A program made the position numbers and the translations under genes. Below, one piece after another: positions 57,597-64,000 of a stretch of DNA of 64,000 nt. Each line of letters begins with the position of its first letter. Position 1 is the stretch's first letter. The DNA comes from Aplectana chamaeleonis (lineage: Eukaryota; Nematoda; Chromadorea; Rhabditida; Cosmocercidae), in NCBI GenBank assembly GCA_029168955.1, contig JAPDOI010000065.1:186001-250000 (forward strand), read 5' to 3'. The notes under the pieces were generated by a model that was not told the DNA's origin, searched no databases, and saw only the letters and a program-made list of their open reading frames with translations.

Positions 57597-57850
57597 CTGG
57601 TGAGGTTGCGGGTTCTTCTTAACATACTGTAGCCTGATAGTGCTATCACTCATTTTTTCGAAATAGCTAAAATTGGTCGGTGAGTTTCGGCTTCGGCTCT
57701 CACATTTTTACCTGTTTTCATTGTTTCCACAGATGTGGTGGTATCGGTGAACACGCAGACTCACCGATCTATCACAGCTGTTTCGGAAAATTGAGTGATA
57801 CCACTAACAAACTACCGTATGTTAGGACAAGTCCGCAACCTCACCAGGTC
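57597..57850. mobile_element. Foldback MITE (CTGGTGAGGTTGCGG)
   Basis: CTGGTGAGGTTGCGG and CCGCAACCTCACCAG bound the element. Inner inverted arms include GTGCTATCACTCATTTT with AAAATTGAGTGATACCAC. About 254 bp. Confidence 0.85.
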
Positions 57851-58644
57851 CTACTAACATTGCTGTAGACTATATATCTAATATAAAATATATAGATTAG
57901 GGCAAATGGTATCGGGTACTGATAATCAGATGGGTCATATAACGTTGTATAGTTCATCCATAGCCCAGACACCATTTACAACTCTGCCGTTAGTCATCGT
58001 ATCTAGAGGGTGGTGTCTGGTAGGTTTATTACACGCGGGTGTGCCTCTTATATGCCGCGACAGTTGATAGATGCGATACTGCTTGAGGCTTGGTACACCC
58101 TGTGAATATATCTGTAATTGCAACTTGGTATGATATTTGTTTGTGGGACCGCCTCCCCAATGTGTATAAAAAGGCAATTGAATATTGTCGGTTGGTTCGT
58201 CTGTTCACAGGTCAGACGCGTGTTAGTAAAGGACTAATATTACACTTGTCTGTAACCATTGGTAGCACACCAAACCTGCATCTCTGCCGTCCTTGCCTCG
58301 CATCTACAAGCACGAACGAGAAGCAGGCTACAAAGTGGCATTAGACACATTGCTTGAGCGAATGATTAAAATTACTCGGTGAATAACTTTGGGCTCATCT
58401 TTCTAGAACCCTAAGAATGGATGAGACATTCGGATAAACCCTTTTGAAAGATTTCGAACCAATGAACTTCTCAGAGTCAGCCCTTTTCAAGCTTTTCGAA
58501 TGAACGATTCTTCGAGAAATGAATGTTCCGAACCGCCAATGATTAGATTTTTCAATTTGTTCCTGAACCGTCTGAGAAAAGTTTAACATTTTTGCTGTTG
58601 TCTAAATATTAAATTGCTATGATCAGAACTCTGAGTATTCTTGC
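57851..58644. other. No gene; short inverted motifs
   Basis: Includes CAGACACCATTTACAACTC and GGTGGTGTCTGG (inverted) and a TATAAAAAGG motif near 58168 that could be a chance TATA box. No supported frame. Confidence 0.35.
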
Positions 58645-58815
58645 ATGACTATGGCACTGAAATGCAGCTTATGCGCGATATAGCACCGCTATGGCATAGA
58701 AATACAGCTTCTGCGCGAAATAGCATCGCTACGGCATAGCAAAACATGAAGTGCGCGAAATGGCATCGCTATGGCACCGCTGTGGCACCGCTGTGGCGTC
58801 GCTTTGGCCTCGCAA
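58645..58815. repeat. Short tandem repeat, about 50 bp x 3
   Basis: Units carry GCACCGCTATGGCATAGAAA, TACAGCTTCTGCGCGAAAT, then decay into GCACCGCTGTGGC triplet-like repeats. Confidence 0.7.
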
Positions 58816-58989
58816 TCTTGAACCTGTTACGAATTGAGTTCTTTTCTGGTTTCAGTATCATGCTCAGAGTAAACAAACCGAAGGGTATAGAAGGAGCTCC
58901 GTCTCACCGAATGCTCGCTCGGCATTTCAAAGCCGATCCTGGAAGGTGACTTCAAGTCATCTTGCAAGGATCACTTAGAAGCCAAAGAA

Positions 58990-59215
58990 TAACTTCTGGC
59001 AGCTGAGGGGATGGTTCCCACGGGGTGGCTCCGAACACGGAGACCGTGGTGGGAACCATAACCACACGTGGCATCGACATGACCCACTTGTGACATTGAA
59101 AAAACTCATATCTGGCATCGAATTATCCCAAATGTAGCATCGTAATACCTTCATGTGAATTATTACGATGCCGGCCCGGCCACATGTGGGTTATTACGAT
59201 GCCATTGCGATGCAA
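58990..59215. repeat. Palindromic patch
   Basis: GGATGGTTCCCACGGGGTGG is inverted as GGTGGGAACCATAACC. GTGGCATCG and ATTACGATGCC occur several times at 59065-59210. Confidence 0.6.
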
Positions 59216-60063
59216 ATGTTCTCAGACAAGGGGGTCCAAGACTTAGGAAATAGGAAATTTCGAATTTTCGTGACAGAGCCATTATTAGGAAAACTGGAAA
59301 TTATATTTCTTGGAAGAATCAGAGAAAGGATTTTTTGAATGAATTGATTTCTCAAAAAGAAATAGAAAAATAAATGTTGGATTTCTCGATTGGACAAAAA
59401 AGATGCTTAGAACTCAAAAAGGAATCTAATATCCAAGAAAATTACCAATTGGAATTCTGGCATCAAATCGAAAAACCTGAATAGAATTTGTGATTCCAAA
59501 CTTCGGAATAAATCGATTGACAGGAAAAATAATTTATTAAAATTCTCGGATGAATCGAAAATTCGAAAAGGAATTATAAATTCAAATTGTCGATAAAATT
59601 GAATATACGAATAACTATTCGACTCATTCACGCCTAGAGCGAACATTCCCTGAATGAGAAATAAGAAGGCAAAGATTCTTGCCTTTCTGCACTCGAGGGT
59701 ATGAATTGGTCCATCGAACACTTGAAAATTCATTAACTTCCATAACCAATGTTTTCCCCATTCCGAAGATTTGGAACATCTTGTTCGCCACCAAAAGCGG
59801 CTTAATCAGGCTACGCGCAACGACTTTTCTCAGCGCTGTTTGCGCGCACGATCGTTTTCATGAGCAGCCTTGCGCGCCATGAGGCTGAAGCTTGCGCGCA
59901 GCCTCGAGGGATTTCTGTAGTGAGAGAAGAATGCGTGCAGCTACTTGGTAGCAGAAAAAGTTGCGCGCAGAGACCTTGAAATCTGGGAGGCGAACATGTA
60001 CTTTCTTTCCTCTAAATCGATCGGCTACCACATCCTCGACGAAAATCATATCCGCATTTACTC
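59216..60063. other. AT-rich, nothing recognised
   Basis: Short - strand frames (59407-59733) are Phe/Ile/Leu-rich as expected of AT-rich sequence. No supported gene. Confidence 0.35.
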
Positions 60064-60264
60064 TCAGGTACACTTAGGAACCCGTTGAAACGATTCGACA
60101 ATCATGCCGGGAAGTATCCCGGACGGGGTGAGTCGCTCACACAGCGTGGTCGCAAACATCAATGTCGACGGAGTGATGCCTGCATGGGCAGCGCCGTCGA
60201 CAACCATACTCCGAACCGAGCGGCCCCAAATTGAGAACAACATCGCAGACGCCACTGACCTCAA
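60064..60264 (-). other. Protein-like open frame, unidentified
   Basis: A 66-codon frame with ordinary protein composition (VVDGAAHAGITPSTLMFATT, then LTPSGILPGMIVESFQRVPK). A second frame (59858-60073) continues past it after a shift (YLRVNADMIFVEDVVADRF). Together they suggest a decayed coding segment of about 110 codons, possibly of a mobile element. No motif identifies it. Confidence 0.25.
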
Positions 60265-60433
60265 CTCAAATAAACGCTCGTGACGTCATCAACATGATCT
60301 GCATAGAAACGCCTCCCCTTGACCTATTTCCAAATCTCAGATGACTTTAACGTGTATTACGTAATACTATGCTCGTCTTCACCCTTAGTACCAATTTACA
60401 CCATTTCCGCATATGATTTGCTGTTTCTCCATA

Positions 60434-60560
60434 GTATGAGCGATCACTGGTCGAGAGATCGCCGCGTCGAAAACAAGTGGCACGTATATCATTACCTCCT
60501 CGCTTGCGTGCGTGCCACGTGTGTTTGGCGCGGCGATCTCTCGACCAGTGGTCGACGATA
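60434..60560. mobile_element. Short hairpin element (CACTGGTCGAGAGATCG)
   Basis: CACTGGTCGAGAGATCGCCG is inverted as CGGCGATCTCTCGACCAGTG. About 127 bp, nearly all hairpin, with TA at both edges. A half copy is at 15869-15922. Confidence 0.8.
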
Positions 60561-60777
60561 CTAATCTGTTTATTCCAGTAACAGTTCAACAATCACAAGA
60601 AATATTCTCCTTCTTTATTCAACGAGTTCTGCAAAAAGTTCTCAAATCAATAAAAATCCGTACTAAACGCACCGTAATTAAGAAACCATACGAACTGTCA
60701 TCATGCACTAGAATAGTGTCTTCGCCATCAAAACTGAAGTTCTAGGACTTACAATACCGCTACTATTCAAGGGAAAA

Positions 60778-61200
60778 AATGGGCGAAATGAGCAAAGTGG
60801 CCACTTAAAGCGTCTTCCGACCATAACACGCCTCGAAGTGCTCCGTTTTCAATTTCGAAAGGACCGTAATGTTCACCGCGCCACAATCTATCTAACTATA
60901 TGAGACAAATTGGAATTAACTTATGAAAACGCTTTTCCAAGATGGAGATAGTTACACAAGATTACGAGCCCATCCCATCAGAAACAACAGTACGCGATCT
61001 CTGGCATGGTCAAAATGGAAATGCATTTCGTCTTGAAAAATAATTTTGCTCCCAAATTTTGCAAAATATTTTACACGCTTCACTAGATCACGACATGCCG
61101 TACATTTCGTCGTTTTCGAAATTGAAAACGGCGCACTTTGAGGCGAGTTGTGGTCGAAAGACGCTTTAGTTGCCCACTTTGCCCATTTCGCCCATTGTTT
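60778..61200. mobile_element. Foldback element, arms of about 85 bp
   Basis: AATGGGCGAAATGAGCAAAG, GCGTCTTCCGACCATAACAC and CGTTTTCAATTTCGAAA are inverted at 61090-61200. The interior is unassigned. Confidence 0.85.
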
Positions 61201-61526
61201 TCCTTGGATAGCGGCGGTGTTGTACTTCAGACAAGTAGTAAGGGGAGCCGTTAAAACATCTCGTCAAAACCAATCTCAACAAATTGCTAACCTAACAAGA
61301 CTTTCAAAACGAAAAGGATGGAAGCCTTTCAGAAAATTGTAATTGTGATCAAACATCAACCTAGTAGAATCTAGCAATTGTCATCAAACGCCACTAGAAG
61401 GAAACCCTGACAAAAAATCATCATATTCAAAGAATTTAGCGTTAACCGGCATGGAATTTTGTCCGAAAAAAGACAACTACACATAGTCTTGAGAAAAACT
61501 GAAAATTATCGCGAACACTGAATTAA

Positions 61527-62082
61527 AGGTGTAGGACACCCTAAAGTTTCGAATTTGATGCTAAGCTTGAGTATAACTCGCTAATCATACCCCCCTCGAA
61601 CTAGATTCTCATCTATTTCTAAAGCGAATCAGAATGAAGAGACAAGCTGACAAGCGAATGTAGATCGAAGTAGTAAATGAGATTCATCTATATACATACC
61701 CTCTCATTCCGGGCCTGATTTAGTGTGTGCAATTGCGGACTTGCGTCGTGAGGGCGCGACGCATCGCTTTCGTACGATCAGAGAGCTATTAAAAACATTG
61801 AAAACATGGAAAAAACGCACACGATCAGCTGATGAGGGGCGGGCTCGGAAGTTCGTACTAAAGCGATGCATCGCGCCCTCACGACGCAAGTCCGCAATTG
61901 CACACGCTAAATCAGGCCCGGAACCAGAGGGTATTAAGCCGCTATTGAGCTCGAAGGCTAAGAAAAGGGGTGGCCTGCGGTGGCCGCTTATGTCTCGCCC
62001 AATAGAGGGAATTGAGATCTCGCACTTGGCAAGAGTTATAGAAGATCGGAAAAAATCCATGCCTCAAAGTGTATTGTGCTCT
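61527..62082. mobile_element. AGGYGYAGGACACCC MITE, interrupted
   Basis: AGGTGTAGGACACCC after TTAA (61523-61526) and family end GTGTATTGTGCTC near 62075. Block GGAATTGAGATCTCGCACTT also occurs at 14040-14060. It contains the TA element at 61699-61931. The sequence just before it (TTATCGCGAACACTG) looks like the decayed end of an AGGCAGTGTT MITE. Confidence 0.75.
61699..61931. mobile_element. Nested near-perfect hairpin MITE with TA duplication
   Basis: Starts CCCTCTCATTCCGGGCCTGA and ends with its near complement. Arms of about 95 bp include CAATTGCGGACTTGCGTCGT and GCGCGACGCATCGCTTT. TA at 61697-61698 and 61932-61933. The 118-120-codon ORFs on both strands mirror the hairpin and are not genes. 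Confidence 0.87.
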
Positions 62083-62370
62083 TGAGTACATTGCGTGATG
62101 CACACTAAGCCCGATGGCTGCATTTTGCTTTCCTCAATGCGTTGCGCCACTACCTCATCTGCCTGCTAGTACTTATCAGCTAGCGCAATGGCGCAGTGCA
62201 ATGTCGCGCTGCTCTCGTTCCACTCGTGTTGGCCTGGTCCGCTTCCCATGGCGTGGAAAAATTCGTTCACAGCGTTATAGTCCCTCATTTAACATAGGCT
62301 GGCTCCTCATTATTATGGTTGTCTACTCCACATTAGTGGAAGATGTTTATTATCATTAATTCGCACTTAA

Positions 62371-62833
62371 AGGCACAGTCCAAGCTCAGGGACAAAATCT
62401 GAGGTTTCCTTATGATTGTGAAGTAGACCCTTTCCGTATAACACCAGATAGGTGCTAGCTCTCGATTACTCCGGATAAGCGAGATATAGGAGGAAACCAC
62501 CATGGGGCTCCCACATCGGGAAGCCACTTTGGCACGCCCCTTTTACAATCTTTCGAGCTCAACAGTGGCGAGATGAGCGATAGTTTCCGTTCAATTGATC
62601 TCTCTATTCTCAGTCTATCTATTTATTCAAGTCAGCTCGCACTCATCGGTTGCAAATGATGGAAGTTACAAGCCTCGGACAACTCGTGAACCATGCTTCC
62701 GGAGCTTAATATTTTAGGGGCCATAACTCCGTTTCCAGGGGTCTTATACGATTCCAGAGACATCATTGGAATCAGCAAGGTTTTCAAGATAGGCACGAAA
62801 TATTAAAAACGATTCTGAGGTTAAAATGTGCCT
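62371..62833. mobile_element. AGGCAC-type MITE with TTAA duplication
   Basis: Starts AGGCACAGTCCAAGCTCAGG, ends CTGAGGTTAAAATGTGCCT and is flanked by TTAA at 62367-62370 and 62834-62837. The right TTAA is shared with the next element. Confidence 0.85.
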
Positions 62834-62837
62834 TTAA

Positions 62838-63089
62838 AGGCAGGGTTCTCGATAAAATCGGTTGTTGTGCTATTCCCATGGAATGATAGATCCGGTCATC
62901 ACAAAAGTGAAAATGAGTGAAAAACTGGAGAAAACAACGCTCAGTAACAAGTTATTTCTTGGTGTCCTCCCGCCCCCAATTATCGAGGTTTGTGTAAAAG
63001 CCTGTTTAGTCGCCTTTTATTCTGTTTCCAAAGTACTTTCTGAGCACTTCTGGAGACTACTGACTACTATTCCATTCACTTCTGTGCCG
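62838..63089. mobile_element. AGGCAG-type MITE, left end only
   Basis: AGGCAGGGTTCTCGATAAAATCG begins immediately after the shared TTAA. The right end is not seen before the Penelope-like element. Confidence 0.55.
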
Positions 63090-64000
63090 CAACCAGGTTT
63101 TTCACTGTGAAATCGATTTTATTGGCCAGACGTTTCGGCGAGCTCGCCGTTATCAGAGGCCTGAAAATTACGTCGAGACAATTTACCTGCAAATTACACG
63201 GTCAAGCGCTTCCTCCATTCCTGCCAAAAGCGACTATCGACAGGAACTTCAGATAGGTGAAAGCTCAGATAACGAGACCAACCATTTTCGATTCCACCAA
63301 AACCAAGCCCCGCTGCAGTTCGTGGACGACCGCGAGCAAGTGAGGAACCATTGAAAACAATAGGATCACTATGCGCGGTGAAGACAAACAGAAGGTAGGA
63401 ACTCACAATCCTTACAACGGGAGGAACGGTAGGAATTCATTAGCTATCGTCATGCACTCGTTTCGGTTATTGAGCTTCGGATTACGTGTCCGTACATAAA
63501 AAGCCTCAAGGGCCTTCCTCACAGCGATGTCCGTTTCCTGAGTGAGCACAGTGCATTTGATATCATAATCAACGTTATTGTGTTGCTCAACTCTGTGTTT
63601 ACCAGGAGAGGTCAGGAGAGACATACGCCTTTTTCCCGCCAGATGTCTCTTTAGGCGTACGCACAAAAATCTTCCTGCCTCTCCTATATATACATACTTC
63701 ATTACAAGCCAAACACTGAAGTTGGTATACAACCTCGCTCCGCGCACAGTCTCCATTTCTTCCATGCGGGTAAGTTACGCAGTTGGTAGTGACACTTGAC
63801 TGATCGTACAGCCTATTTCTGACAAGTTGATGTTTGATATTGTCTCGCGGGATGCTCACGGGTAACATCGTTGCTTAGGTCCGCGCGAGCTCTGCGCCGA
63901 CGCAACTCGTCATTGATTTTATCCGAAACAAACGGCAGTAGGAGCGGGATCTTGCCATCGTGGGCATTTGGGGAACGATTCTGAACTGCAGCGGGGCTTG
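63090..64000 (-). pseudogene. Penelope-like retroelement, 3' part with GIY-YIG-type domain
   Basis: Reading the - strand from 64000: a thumb-region block (PFVSDKINDELRR, about 63950-63910); after a frameshift near 63850, NIKHQLVRNRLYDQ and a Cys-rich stretch (NCVTYPHGRNGDCA); then VVYQLQCLACNEV. A further frameshift in a TATATATA run near 63690 leads to YIGEAGR, LAGKRRMSLL, KHRVEQHNNVDYDIKCTVL and LEAFYVRTRNPKLNNRNEC, ending FLPFLPL at about 63415. This order matches the GIY-YIG endonuclease of Penelope-like elements. The 3' segment ends with CGAGCTCGCCGAAACGTCTG then GGCCAATAAA near 63120. At least two frameshifts make it inactive; the reverse-transcriptase core lies outside the window. Confidence 0.85.

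Noticed and set aside
61704..62085. Sense and antisense ORFs of 118-120 codons with matching sequences
   Set aside because: Mirror-image translations of a near-perfect hairpin element.

Overview
The window looks like repeat-dominated chromosomal DNA of a metazoan, most likely a nematode. I found no bacterial operons or ribosome binding sites. The few convincing coding segments are short exons bounded by nematode-style acceptors (TTTCAG, TTTTCAG) and GT donors, and one intron is only 55 bp. Most of the 64 kb is satellite DNA, foldback elements/MITEs and decayed retroelements. I found no tRNA, rRNA, CRISPR array or telomeric array. The species cannot be named from the sequence alone.

Five arrays have a monomer of about 42 bp: 1-1879 (satellite 1), 3860-5345 (satellite 2), 25705-27655 (satellite 3), 29285-30870 (satellite 5, very degenerate) and 45905-53190 plus 55495-56733 (satellite 4, two copies). 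Laid side by side the monomers share blocks, so they look like diverged members of one 42-bp superfamily rather than unrelated satellites. In satellite 4 the 42 bp is visibly two 21-bp halves. The very long ORFs here (up to 803 codons, open on both strands) follow from 42 being divisible by 3 and are not called as genes.

Region 43785-56911 is a tandem segmental duplication. Each unit has a foldback element, a G-rich MITE, a left flank of about 320 bp, a 42-bp array and a right flank of about 185 bp. Unit A carries about 7.3 kb of array and unit B about 1.2 kb. Unit A contains a 446-bp MITE flanked by TTAA, and unit B preserves the matching uninterrupted junction.

Between the arrays are many foldback/MITE copies. 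Most begin AGGCA and sit in TTAA (piggyBac-like target duplication); at least two others sit in TA (Tc1/mariner-like). Several are nested or share one TTAA head to tail.

On the + strand, nine short exon-like segments between 15579 and 41450 have mutually compatible splice phases. They may be one gene with repeat-inflated introns, encoding an unidentified protein that ends in a Lys/Ser/Asn/Arg-rich tail. One 719-bp element lies exactly at an exon boundary, where the splice donor now reads GC. Retroelement remains are a non-LTR reverse transcriptase pseudogene (37605-38776, + strand) and the 3' part of a Penelope-like element with a GIY-YIG-type domain (63090-64000, - strand, running off the window).
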